A stretch of DNA of 64,000 bases. It comes from CAUZWH01 sp965224275. Its GTDB lineage: Bacteria > Pseudomonadota > Alphaproteobacteria > SHVV01. Positions within the stretch are counted from its first letter, which is position 1, and each line of letters opens with the position of its first letter. Below, in pieces: positions 24,859 through 33,265 of the stretch. The notes beneath the pieces were generated by a model. That model was given only the letters and a program-made list of their open reading frames with translations, was not told where the DNA came from and made no database searches. Location of the stretch: assembly GCA_965224275.1 (NCBI GenBank), contig CBDCYR010000001.1:124001-188000 (forward strand), read 5' to 3'. A program made the position numbers and the translations under genes.

Positions 24859-26336
24859 TGGGCTGTCTCCCGGGCGCGGAATACGCCCCAGTAAGAGGGG
24901 GATAGGTCTAGTTGGTCGGCGGCGAACAGTGCGCTGAGGGCGCGGAGATAGCCGCCGGGGCTGGTGATGAGTCCGAGCTCGAACTTGGCGGCGATTAGAG
25001 CGACAGCGCACGATGCGTGGTCGCGTTTCATGGCCGCGACGGCTTCGAGCCACGCGTGATGGGAAATCCCGAGGGTTTTGCAGGTTTGCTCGGCGGCGAG
25101 GTGGATTTGCGGCCAGCTCGGAGCAGTGGGCGAGGCTATCCAGCCACGAAAATACTCGGGTGCGATTGCGCAGATCGTGCGGGGCGCAATGCGCAGCCAC
25201 GCGGTGACCGATTTTGGTGGAAAGTGAGGCGGGAGGTAGGCCGGCCGTGAGCGGTCGTCACCCTGTTCCTTTTGGCGTGGGGGGTCTATCGCGGTTACGG
25301 GGGTTTCGTCACGAGGCTGGCGCGGTACAGAATCGTTTTTAGAATCCTTTGTATTGGTACTAGGTATTGGCGCTAATTTTTTAGCGCCTGGGCGCGAAAT
25401 ATTTGCTACCGGGGCGCTAAATATTTGGGTTTTGGGAGGATGGTCCTGGGCGGCGTAGGAAGCCGCTGGGGGCGGTTTACCCGTGCTGGGTGTGGTTGCG
25501 GGTGGCGGTTCGGGGATCGGTGCCGGGGGCGTGTCTGGGGGCTCGGCTGGGGGTTCGTGAGTGGTTGTGGTGTTGGCTGGTTCAATCAGATCGGTCAGTT
25601 GGTCGTTGATCTCCTGCAGGGCGTTGCGGCGGTTCTCGAGGGAATCGATCTCGTCGCGGTTTTTGCGGGAGGTTTGGGAGAGAGCGTCGAGCTGGTTTTG
25701 GATAGCGTCGAGCACGTTGGTACAGCTTCTGGGATCGTGGTGGAGCGTGTAGAGGGCGGCGTGGGCGCGGCGCCGGAGGATTTTGATTTCTCTCTTGAGG
25801 CTGTCGCGCAGGTTGTTTTGGGCGGCGATACGACGTTGGTTGTTGACCAGGGGTTTTATCTGAGCGGCGATTGGGGCCAGGACAATGCCGTAGGTGTTTC
25901 CGACGTCGATGTGTTTTTTGTTGTTCAGGTCGGCGGGTAGGCGGCTGCCGCGGCGGCGGCAGTTAGGTGGGTCCTTGAACGCGATCGCGCCGAGCGCGAG
26001 GAGCTTGTTTTGCCAGTTGCGGACAGTCGAGGGGTCGACGTTGTAGTTGCGGGCAACGTTTTTTTGGGTGCACCACACAATGGGCAGATTGCCGGGGCGC
26101 CAATCGTGGTCTTGGGTGCGTTTGATGAGGTTTATGAAAAACACGAGCTCGGCCGGCTTCCATCCGGCGAGTGGCCCGGCGTCTTCCAGCAATGTGATGA
26201 GGCTGTACTTGGTGTAGTTCTCGGGCAGGCCGCGGAATTCTTTGACGGCCTGGTTGGCGCGGACGTGGGCGGAGGTGTACGCGCGGTTGCCGGTGGGGTT
26301 GGAGCTAAGTGATTGTGATTCTGTTGCGCTTGCCAT
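24855..26336 (-). CDS. repC: RepC-like plasmid replication initiator
   Basis: 493 residues from MASATESQSL at 26336. The N-terminal winged-helix part PIVWCTQKNVARNYNVDPSTVRNWQNKLLA resembles the DNA-binding domain of RepC. A coiled coil follows (SLKREIKILRRRA… NQLDALSQTSRKNRDEIDSL), then a Pro/Thr-rich linker (EPPAEPPDTPPAPIPEPPP). The C-terminal domain has the RepC signature LGISHHAWLEA… LITSPGGYLRALSALF. The frame remains open upstream into the leader RNA, but that part overlaps conserved hairpins. First gene of rep-parA-parB. Confidence 0.82.
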   Translation of the reverse strand: MASATESQSLSSNPTGNRAYTSAHVRANQAVKEFRGLPENYTKYSLITLLEDAGPLAGWKPAELVFFINLIKRTQDHDWRPGNLPIVWCTQKNVARNYNVDPSTVRNWQNKLLALGAIAFKDPPNCRRRGSRLPADLNNKKHIDVGNTYGIVLAPIAAQIKPLVNNQRRIAAQNNLRDSLKREIKILRRRAHAALYTLHHDPRSCTNVLDAIQNQLDALSQTSRKNRDEIDSLENRRNALQEINDQLTDLIEPANTTTTHEPPAEPPDTPPAPIPEPPPATTPSTGKPPPAASYAAQDHPPKTQIFSAPVANISRPGAKKLAPIPSTNTKDSKNDSVPRQPRDETPVTAIDPPRQKEQGDDRSRPAYLPPHFPPKSVTAWLRIAPRTICAIAPEYFRGWIASPTAPSWPQIHLAAEQTCKTLGISHHAWLEAVAAMKRDHASCAVALIAAKFELGLITSPGGYLRALSALFAADQLDLSPSYWGVFRARETAQ

Positions 26337-26408
26337 TGTGTTTGCGCGAGCCCGGGGCAGAAGCGAGGACGGGCTGTCACCGGCTTGGCAATCTGCGTGT
26401 ATTTGATG

Positions 26409-26530
26409 TTGACAGTGCGCAGATGAGCTATTAGCTTTCACGTTGTATTTAGTCGTGAAAGCTGTTGCTTCTTCCGGGTGACAGACGATCAAAGGGGCCG
26501 TTGTCCGACGAGCCCCTTTCTTCTTTTTAT
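26409..26530 (+). ncRNA. Counter-transcript-like RNA / repC leader structure
   Basis: Antisense to the repC leader. A perfect stem AGCTTTCACG/CGTGAAAGCT (26433-26442, 26454-26463) and an intrinsic-terminator stem AAAGGGGC/GCCCCTTT (26491-26498, 26512-26519) followed by TCTTCTTTTTAT, both on the plus strand. The copy at 16205 keeps both with a compensating T-A to C-G pair change in the first stem. Antisense RNAs here control RepC in repABC plasmids. TTGACA at 26409 is conserved, but I see no convincing -10 box. Confidence 0.55.
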
Positions 26531-26587
26531 TGACGAATCAACATGATGCGGGCTAACGTCCTCTGCCGGTCGCGCTGGTTTTGTGCA

Positions 26588-27268
26588 TTAGCGAGACGAA
26601 ACGTGGACTGAAGCACGACCGTGCATGTCTTCGATCATCGCTTCGCCTGAGGCGTCCGGCGGCAGAAAGGGGATCCAACCATCACCGATCTGGCCAATCC
26701 GGCGGATGACCGCCGGCGCGCCACCGCCAAACCAGATCGGTATCCTCTGCCGCACCGGCCGCGGATTGATTCCGGCATCGGTAATGCGGTGCCATTTGCC
26801 GTCAAACGTGACCAGGTCCTGTGACCACAACGCGCGCATAACCTCGATCTGCTCTTCGATGCGCTGGCCGCGATTGCCAAAATCTTCGCCCTGCGCCTCG
26901 AACTCGACCGGGTTCCAGCCCACCGCGACCCCAAGCCGCAAGCGGCCGCCGCTGAACACATCGACCTCGGCCGCCTGTTTGGCGACCAGTACGGTTTGCC
27001 GCTGCGGCAGAATCAGAATGCCGCTGAACAATTCGATGCGTTCGGTCTGGCCGGCCAAATACCCGAACAGCACAAATAGTTCGTGGAAGGCGCTTTCGTG
27101 GGTGTAGATCAGCTTGGTGTCGGGATAGCTCGCGGGGTTGGCGCCGACGATGTGGTCATAGGCCAATATGTGGTGATAGCCCATGCCTTCCGCGGCTTGT
27201 GCGAAGTCCCGGATCGCCGCCGGATCGTTGCCGATCTCGGTCTGGGGAAAAACCATACCCACCCGCAT
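26588..27268 (-). pseudogene. LLM-class flavin-dependent oxidoreductase, 3' end lost at replicon edge
   Basis: Starts MRVGMVFPQTEIGND at 27268 with AGGAG upstream. TIM-barrel LLM features are VDVFSGGRLRLGVAVGWNPVEFEAQG and IPIWFGGGAPAVIRRIGQIGDGWIPF. The family is normally about 280-300 residues; here the match stops at about residue 217 (EAMIEDMHG), followed by nine unrelated residues and a stop. The last part of the barrel is therefore missing, consistent with insertion of the plasmid-like block whose repeat ends at about 26540. The gene is divergent from the LLM gene at 27400. Confidence 0.75.
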
Positions 27269-27399
27269 CTTCAAACTCCTGCCGGCATTCCTGATTAACT
27301 TGACCCGATTCAATCTCACAATGCCTTTTTTGAACCGGCTAAGGTGAACGCATCGTGGCACAATCACCGATCGATGACGATAGCGCGGCGGAGGGAAGC

Positions 27400-28458
27400 A
27401 TGGCCAAATCCAAGATGAAACTCGGACTCAATTTCACCCAGCAGAAAAATCTGCACGATGTCGCCAAATGGTACGAGGCCTGCGACAAGGCCGGACTGGC
27501 GGTGGTCGGCACACCCGATTCGCCAGCCCTGCTCAGGGAACTCTACGTGTCGACGACGGTTGCCGCGATGGCGACCTCACGCATCCAGATCATGACCATG
27601 GTGACCAACCCGGTCACCCGACACCCCTCGATAACCGCATCGGCGGCGATGTCGCTCGACGAACTGGCGCCGGGGCGCATCGCGATCGGTATCGCCACCG
27701 GTGACAGCGCGCTATGGGCGACCAAGCAGAAGGCGGCCACGGTCGCCGATCTACGCGAATACATCTTGGCGGTCAAAGCCTTGCTGCGCGGCGAACCGGC
27801 GACCTATCGCGGTGAAACCTTCGAGCAAGCGTGGGCCAATTGGGAACCCCGCGACGTGCCGATCTACGTTGCCTGTTCCGGACCCAAGGTGTTGTCGATG
27901 GCCTCGCAGGTGGCCGATGGCGTGGTCGTGACGATGGGGTTTGCGCCCGAAAACGTCGAAATGATCCAGGCCACCATCCATCGCGCCTGCGGCGAAACCG
28001 GCCGCGATCCCGCCACCGTCGACTTCTGGTCCAACGCCCAAATCACGTTTGACGAGAGCAAAGAAAAGGCCATGGAGTACAGCCTGGGCTGGACGACCAA
28101 CTGGCTTACCGAGATGACCCTGACCGGTAAGGGCATTCCACCTGAGATCCGCGAACCGCTCAAAGAGATGAATGCCGATATTCACGACCTCGAAGCCGTT
28201 TACAAGACCCCGGATCGCGGCCGCATTCAGGTTCAGCGGGCCAAGGATCTCGGCATCTACGATTGGATCATCGAACACTCGCCACGGTTATGGGGCACGC
28301 CCGACGACATCCATGAACGTCTCGGCGAACTCTCGGCAATGGGTCTGACCAATTGGGTTTTCTTGCAGCAGAGCCGCGGCACCTTCGTCGGCGGTGCCGA
28401 CGCCGAAAAACTCGATCTCATCGAAAAACTCGGTGAGGTCGCCAAACGAGTTTCGTGA
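27400..28458 (+). CDS. LLM-class flavin-dependent oxidoreductase
   Basis: 352 residues, full length. MKLGLNFTQQKNLHDVAKWYEACDKAG begins the barrel; ELAPGRIAIGIATGDSA is the flavin/F420 phosphate-binding segment; DVPIYVACSGPKVLSMASQVADGVVV follows. Cytoplasmic F420- or FMN-dependent reductase or monooxygenase; the substrate cannot be inferred. The ATG at 27400 is preceded by GGAGGG; the GTG at 27355 lacks a ribosome site. Confidence 0.88.
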   Translation: MAKSKMKLGLNFTQQKNLHDVAKWYEACDKAGLAVVGTPDSPALLRELYVSTTVAAMATSRIQIMTMVTNPVTRHPSITASAAMSLDELAPGRIAIGIATGDSALWATKQKAATVADLREYILAVKALLRGEPATYRGETFEQAWANWEPRDVPIYVACSGPKVLSMASQVADGVVVTMGFAPENVEMIQATIHRACGETGRDPATVDFWSNAQITFDESKEKAMEYSLGWTTNWLTEMTLTGKGIPPEIREPLKEMNADIHDLEAVYKTPDRGRIQVQRAKDLGIYDWIIEHSPRLWGTPDDIHERLGELSAMGLTNWVFLQQSRGTFVGGADAEKLDLIEKLGEVAKRVS

Positions 28459-28478
28459 CCGGCAGGTCTCCCGCGAAG

Positions 28479-28668
28479 CGGATTTCTTATTCCCCGCAAA
28501 GCGGATTTCTTATTCCTTTTGTCACCCCGCACTTGATGTCGTCAAGCGTGGGTGACAAGCCAAACAAACCCCCTCACCCCCGCCCTCTCCCACTTCGCGG
28601 GAGAGGGAGCCCGATGGTGCCGCTTGCACAAATAGCTCCCTCGCCCCTTTGGGGCGGGGGTGAAGGGG
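28479..28668. repeat. Intergenic repeats between convergent genes
   Basis: Two copies of GCGGATTTCTTATTCC (about 28479 and 28501) are followed by a palindromic REP-like unit: outer arms CCCCCTCACCCCCGCC (28569-28584) and GGCGGGGGTGAAGGGG (28653-28668) with an inner CTCTCCC/GGGAGAG hairpin. The position between convergent stop codons suits transcription termination. Confidence 0.6.
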
Positions 28669-28686
28669 TAGCGTTGAGGCGCGCTC

Positions 28687-29727
28687 CTAATTGTAGAGCG
28701 GCTGAAGTTTGTCGGCGAGACGCTTGAGCTTGGCCGGCCCGACGATGGCGCCGTCCTTGACGATCTGCTTGCCATCGATCCATACCGATTGCATCGAGAC
28801 CACCGCGTCGGGATGGTTTTCGCCGCCGTCATCCTCCCAAAACGGGGTGCCGAGGCCGACCGCATTATTGCCCGTCACCCGCTGGTCCTCGATAAACGAT
28901 TTACCCGTATAGCGCGCCGCCGGCTGAATGCCGCAGGTGAAGTGGATCACCTTGCCGTAGTCGCCGCCGGCCGCCCGTTTGAGCGCGCGATCCATCACTT
29001 TCTGTTCGCTGCCGCCGCCGGAGATACCCTGGATCTTGCCATCTAGCTCAATCGTCAACGGAATCGGCATCATCGCGTAATACTCGTGAAACGCACCGTC
29101 GATGACGATCTTGCCGCGTACGGAATCGGGGTTCGGCCACAACCCGACCGCGCCGGGAACCGTGTAAAGCCCGGGCTTGTTGGCACGCCGGGGTTTGGGG
29201 AAAGGAAGTCCGACCAGCTCGAAGGTGACGTCGGTCCCCTTGTCGTTTTCGATATGGCACTCTTTGCCAATCGATTTTTCGGTTAGTTCGATAAACGCTT
29301 TGTGCACATCGTGCAGCTTGTCGAGGTCGACCTTGCTAAACATGCGGATCAGTCCATCCGTGCCGGCGTCGCCGCCCATCACATAACGGGTCCGCTTGGC
29401 GTGCATCGCCGTTTCAAACGGCTCCGATCCGGCGAGGTTCGGGAACGTGAAATCAATCCATACATCGCAATTGGTGATCGCGGCCGCCAACGGCTCGGCG
29501 ATGTAGGGGTTCGACAGGCCGCCTTGAAATGGGAGCGGCGGGATCACATTGACCACCGGTTTTGCCTCGAGCGAATCCGCCGCGTTCATCACTGCTTCGA
29601 TCACCGACATGTCCGAGGCGGTGTCGGCTGTGATCAACACGGCTTCACCGGGCTTAACGGCGCAATAGTCAGCAATCAATATGTCTGCGGCCCGAGCGAG
29701 TTCGGGGCCGATTTGCGAGGCCATCAT
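28687..29727 (-). CDS. M29-aminopeptidase/NicX-like enzyme
   Basis: 346 residues. It resembles the family shared by thermophilic (M29) aminopeptidases and 2,5-dihydroxypyridine dioxygenase NicX: VKPGEAVLITADTASD at the start, ITNCDVWIDFTFPNLAGS, GTDVTFELVGLPF, DGAFHEYYAMMPIPLTIELDGKI and the C-terminal FIEDQRVTGNNAVGLGTPFWEDDGGENHPDAV, whose Glu/Asp/His residues are likely metal ligands. Cytoplasmic. Adjacent to no pyridine-degradation genes, so peptidase versus ring-cleavage activity is open. Confidence 0.72.
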   Translation of the reverse strand: MMASQIGPELARAADILIADYCAVKPGEAVLITADTASDMSVIEAVMNAADSLEAKPVVNVIPPLPFQGGLSNPYIAEPLAAAITNCDVWIDFTFPNLAGSEPFETAMHAKRTRYVMGGDAGTDGLIRMFSKVDLDKLHDVHKAFIELTEKSIGKECHIENDKGTDVTFELVGLPFPKPRRANKPGLYTVPGAVGLWPNPDSVRGKIVIDGAFHEYYAMMPIPLTIELDGKIQGISGGGSEQKVMDRALKRAAGGDYGKVIHFTCGIQPAARYTGKSFIEDQRVTGNNAVGLGTPFWEDDGGENHPDAVVSMQSVWIDGKQIVKDGAIVGPAKLKRLADKLQPLYN

Positions 29728-29845
29728 GATGTGTTCACTCCCTGGTTTGCGGGCCCGACGTTGGCGCCGGCACCGGCATTAGCTTAGCACCCCGAAGCGG
29801 GGTCGACGATGCCGCCGTTCGACCTACCTCACAAGCTCTCCCCCC

Positions 29846-29917
29846 AAGCGGTTTCACAAGCGGTTTCACAAGCGGTTTCACGATCGGTTTCACGATCGGT
29901 TTCACGATCGGTTTTGA
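29846..29917. repeat. 12-bp tandem repeat, six units
   Basis: Three units of AAGCGGTTTCAC are followed by two of GATCGGTTTCAC and one decayed unit. Lies 10 bases past the stop of the Crp/Fnr gene. The small open frame with KPIVKPIV repeats across it is not a gene. Confidence 0.85.
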
Positions 29918-29927
29918 CGAGCAGTTT

Positions 29928-30644
29928 TCACGAAGTCGCGTCCTCGCCCTCACTCGCCAGCCGCTCAATCGCGGTCCGATCATTGAGCGTGAGCGCGCCG
30001 TAGCCTAATTCGATAATCCCCATCTCCCGCCACTGATTAAGGATCCGGTTGGTGGTCTCGCGCGAAATCCCGGCGAAGTCGCCGAGCTCCTGCTGCGAGA
30101 TCTTAAGTTTGATCGGGTCATCGCCGCCGGCCTGGCGTTGCTCGCGAGAAAGGTACATCAACCGGCGGGCGATCCGCGCCGCAACATCGAGAAAAATCGA
30201 GTCTTCGACCAACTCGGTGGTGCGGCGAATCCGCTCGCACAACACTTCCATTAGCGAAACCGCGAAACTCGTATGGCGCTCGAAAAAGCCGATGAAGTCG
30301 GATCGGCGCAATATCAGCAAATGACTCTTCTCAAGCGGCGTCGCATCGGCGGTACGTACACCGCCGTCGAGCAGGGCGATCTCGCCGAAGATTTCGCCGG
30401 CATTGATAATGTTGAAGACGACTTCCTTGCCGTCAGCTGAAACCGTGCTGATCTTGACCCGTCCCGCCAACACCGCCATCAGGCTGTCGCCGGCATCACC
30501 TTTCTGAAATATCATCTGGCCGCGGCTGAAATCGCGCTCATGGGTAAGGCTCGCGAGTTCGCCAAGCTGATCCTCGCTCAAGGACCTGAAAAACGAGTGT
30601 CCCGCCAGGAGCGCGGCGCGCCGATCCGGCATCGTCCCTTTCAT
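29928..30644 (-). CDS. Crp/Fnr-family transcription regulator
   Basis: 238 residues. The N-terminal cyclic-nucleotide-binding-fold domain (about 15-125: FQKGDAGDSLMAVLAGRVKI, GEIFGEIALLDGGVRTADAT) lacks the Fnr cysteine cluster. A long dimer helix follows, then a Crp-type HTH (about 165-225: ISQQELGDFAGISRETTNRILNQW). Cytoplasmic; effector unknown. Monocistronic, with a divergent small gene 168 bases away. Start at 30644 taken from a GGTGAGG just upstream; a second ATG lies four codons in. Confidence 0.92.
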   Translation of the reverse strand: MKGTMPDRRAALLAGHSFFRSLSEDQLGELASLTHERDFSRGQMIFQKGDAGDSLMAVLAGRVKISTVSADGKEVVFNIINAGEIFGEIALLDGGVRTADATPLEKSHLLILRRSDFIGFFERHTSFAVSLMEVLCERIRRTTELVEDSIFLDVAARIARRLMYLSREQRQAGGDDPIKLKISQQELGDFAGISRETTNRILNQWREMGIIELGYGALTLNDRTAIERLASEGEDATS

Positions 30645-30811
30645 TCCTCACCCCCGGCAATACGTCGCGCGGTCATACTATTTCTTCGATTGTGGCGCAC
30701 TTCACAGTCTCTCGAAACGCTTTTCGGCATAGTTGGCATAGGCAGCCAAACGCGGCCCTCGCAAGCCATTAACTCGCGAACACAGAACACTGCCCCAAAC
30801 AGGAGCCCATC

Positions 30812-31078
30812 GTGGACACCATGACCGAGATCGATCGCCCGACCGACAGTCCGATCAGTGCATCGCCAGGTACCGACTATCGCGACTATGTGAACAGCAT
30901 TCTCGAATATATTGCCGCCTGTCATCGCCAGGCCGATCTCGATCCCAAAGCCAAGCAGCACTTGACCAAGATCGCGGGCTACCTGCTGGATATGATCGAC
31001 CGCCTCGAGCTGGCCCCGGCCCAGATCGATCCGGACGACATATTGCGCCGCTTCGGGCCCACGGGTCGCGTCAATTAA
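30812..31078 (+). CDS. Small uncharacterised protein
   Basis: 88 residues, GTG start supported by AGGAG six bases upstream; the in-frame ATG three codons later has poorer spacing. Acidic, mostly helical: DYRDYVNSILEYIAACHRQAD and HLTKIAGYLLDMIDRLELAP. No family recognised. Divergent from the Crp/Fnr gene, so it might be a target of that regulator. The 281 bases downstream to the Anbu gene hold nothing I recognise. Confidence 0.6.
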   Translation: MDTMTEIDRPTDSPISASPGTDYRDYVNSILEYIAACHRQADLDPKAKQHLTKIAGYLLDMIDRLELAPAQIDPDDILRRFGPTGRVN

Positions 31079-31359
31079 CCCGCGGCTGACGGCCGCCGGA
31101 CACAACTCACAGCAAACTCACGGGGGCCATTTTCATCCTGCTGCAAACGCCTCGACCCGGCAATCCGATCGATCCCCGGCTCCGTCGGTAGCGTATGAAA
31201 GCCGCGCCTCGGATTAGGGTCATGCCTCCCCTCTAAGCTACGGGGCGCGGTGCATTATCCGCGCGGTCAACGAAGGCCTTAAAATCCCATTGCTTTACGT
31301 CGCGACCCAAGTGCTAAATCGTTCGATATCGCGCCAGAAAAGTTTCATAGGGAAGTGGC

Positions 31360-32088
31360 ATGACTTACTGCGTGGGCATGTGTCTCAACGATGGCCTGGT
31401 GATGATGTCGGACTCGCGCACCAATGCCGGCGTCGACAACATCTCGACTTACGGCAAGATGACGGTGTGCGAGGTGCCCGGGCAGCGCGTGATCGTCCTG
31501 ATGTCGGCGGGCAATCTGGCGATTACCCAGGCGGCGATTCAACTGATGAACGAGGGGATGCCCGGCGGCGAGCATCGGATCACACTCAAAAACGTACCCT
31601 CGATGACCGAGGCCGCGCGTTTGGTCGGGTGGGCGCTACGCGAGGTCGAACGCGTCGACGGGCCCTCGCTGCGCGCCAGCGGCACCGGCTTTTATGCCTC
31701 ATTCATAATCGGCGGCCAGATCAAAGACCGTCACATGCGGCTGTTTCTGGTCTATGCCGAAGGCAACTTCATTCAAACAATGCCGGAGACGCCCTACCTG
31801 CAGGTCGGTGAGCACAAATATGGCAAACCGATCATCGACCGCGTCATCGACTACGACACGCCGTTGATCAAGGCCGCCAAATGCGCCTTGGTTTCGATGG
31901 ATTCAACGATCAAAAGCAATCTGACGGTGGCACCGCCAATCGACGTAATGATCTATGAGAAGGGCAGCATGATGGTTAATACCCATCAGGTACTCGCAGA
32001 CGACGACCCCTACTGGAATGAGATTCGCGGCATGTGGGCCGATGGCCTCGAGGAACGCTTCGCCATTCTTCCCGACCCAAATTGGTGA
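31360..32088 (+). CDS. Anbu: proteasome-type peptidase
   Basis: 242 residues starting MTYCVGMCLNDGLVMMSDSRTNAG. Removal of Met exposes Thr, the N-terminal nucleophile of Anbu (ancestral beta subunit) peptidases; DSRTNAG and the SAGNLA segment (residues about 46-51) match the proteasome fold. Anbu assembles into a helical or ring particle in the cytoplasm. It is usually encoded with transglutaminase-like, alpha-E and ATP-grasp proteins; here three transglutaminase-fold genes, a DUF2126 domain and glutaminase lie within 7 kb. Confidence 0.93.
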   Translation: MTYCVGMCLNDGLVMMSDSRTNAGVDNISTYGKMTVCEVPGQRVIVLMSAGNLAITQAAIQLMNEGMPGGEHRITLKNVPSMTEAARLVGWALREVERVDGPSLRASGTGFYASFIIGGQIKDRHMRLFLVYAEGNFIQTMPETPYLQVGEHKYGKPIIDRVIDYDTPLIKAAKCALVSMDSTIKSNLTVAPPIDVMIYEKGSMMVNTHQVLADDDPYWNEIRGMWADGLEERFAILPDPNW

Positions 32089-32195
32089 CGCCACCGATGG
32101 ATCCGCCGGCTCGGCGCGCGTCCAACACCCAGCGGCGTATCCTGAGGCGCGTCCATCCCACATTCTGGCTCCGATCGAGATTTCTTATGCGACCA

Positions 32196-33095
32196 CTATT
32201 CGCTGCTAATCTCGACCTTTACCTCCATGTCGACGAAATCGTCCGCTGTGCCCTGGAAGGTTCCCGAGAGCGGAATCGCTTGCCGGGGATCGCGGGCGAC
32301 CGCGACACGGATCAGGTTGACGCCGCCGATCTGACCGTTGGTCGGGTCGAATTCAACCCAGCCCGCGCCGGGCAGGTAGATCTGCACCCAGGCGTGGGTT
32401 TCGCCGCTGCCACGGGCCGTGCCATTGGCGGGATCGTCAAGCAGCTTAGCGTCGTAGATGTAACCCGAGACAAAGCGGGCGGCCAAGCCGAACGTGCGCA
32501 CCGCTTCCATCATCAGAACAGCAAAGTCGCGGCAGCTCCCCGTTCTAAGGCCCAGCGTCTCTACCGGCGTTTGCGTGCCCTCTGCGTAGCGCCGGCGGTA
32601 CGTGAAGTCCCGCGGTATCGATTTCGTCAGGCTGGTCAAAACATCCATGGTGGCGATCTCGTCATGACCATGGCTGCCGTTCGTTGCGACGAGAAACTGG
32701 CGAGCCCATTCATCAACCAGGTGATCGGGGTCCGCATAGTGACGTTCACGCGTCCGTCCCAGATCGGGAACCTCGTCGGCCGAGTAGCCGAACGGCAGGG
32801 TTTGGGCGTGGGCTTCGAGCACGAAGCGCTGCTCCTGCTCGACGTAATGTTCGACCTTGATCTGGCTCTCGAAGATCAGCTGATCGGCGCCCTCATCGAA
32901 GCTCGCCACCGCGATCGAATTGGCGAAAATATCGTGGTGCCAGCGGATCGTCGCCGCCGGCGAAATGCGCAACCCGGTGCCGATAAGGCGCAGGTCGTGG
33001 CTGTCGCGCGGGCGAAACATCATCCGATGTTCGCCGAAAGTCACCGGTCGCCGATAGCGGTAAACGGTGGAGTGGCGCAGATTAAGGACAGTCAT
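32196..33095 (-). CDS. Transglutaminase-like protein (Anbu-linked)
   Basis: 299 residues from MTVLNLRHSTVYRYRRPV. N-terminal bacterial transglutaminase beta domain, then the papain-like core with catalytic Cys in LRTGSCRDFAVLMME, His in SGETHAWVQIYLPGAGW and Asp in VEFDPTNG. Predicted cytoplasmic peptidase or amide-exchange enzyme of the Anbu-associated peptide-tagging system. Divergent from the DUF2126 gene across 170 bases. An upstream extension to 33149 has no supporting features. Confidence 0.9.
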   Translation of the reverse strand: MTVLNLRHSTVYRYRRPVTFGEHRMMFRPRDSHDLRLIGTGLRISPAATIRWHHDIFANSIAVASFDEGADQLIFESQIKVEHYVEQEQRFVLEAHAQTLPFGYSADEVPDLGRTRERHYADPDHLVDEWARQFLVATNGSHGHDEIATMDVLTSLTKSIPRDFTYRRRYAEGTQTPVETLGLRTGSCRDFAVLMMEAVRTFGLAARFVSGYIYDAKLLDDPANGTARGSGETHAWVQIYLPGAGWVEFDPTNGQIGGVNLIRVAVARDPRQAIPLSGTFQGTADDFVDMEVKVEISSE

Positions 33096-33265
33096 ATCAA
33101 TCGTATCGATCAAACCGCAGGGCAAACAAAACGGCCAACGAGGGCCCAACCGGTCACGAGTTCGCCGGGAGTGTACTAGATGTTGTGCCAGCTAATCCAC
33201 ATTTTGTGTGGCCCGAGATTGCGCAAGTGCCGCAGCACGCCAAAGGCAGCCGCAAGCGGTCGGTC

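Noticed and set aside
29846..29917. Possible CRISPR array from regularly repeated units
   Set aside because: Units are 12 bp and directly adjacent with no spacers; no cas genes nearby.
29735..29983. Open frame with KPIVKP repeats
   Set aside because: It is a translation of the 12-bp tandem repeat with no start signal or family.
31079..31359. Possible tRNA or small RNA before the Anbu gene
   Set aside because: No cloverleaf or strong hairpin could be built by eye; nothing supports a call.
33185..33265. Longer N-terminus for the transglutaminase-DUF2126 protein
   Set aside because: The extra 27 residues precede the conserved start of the domain and have no ribosome site.
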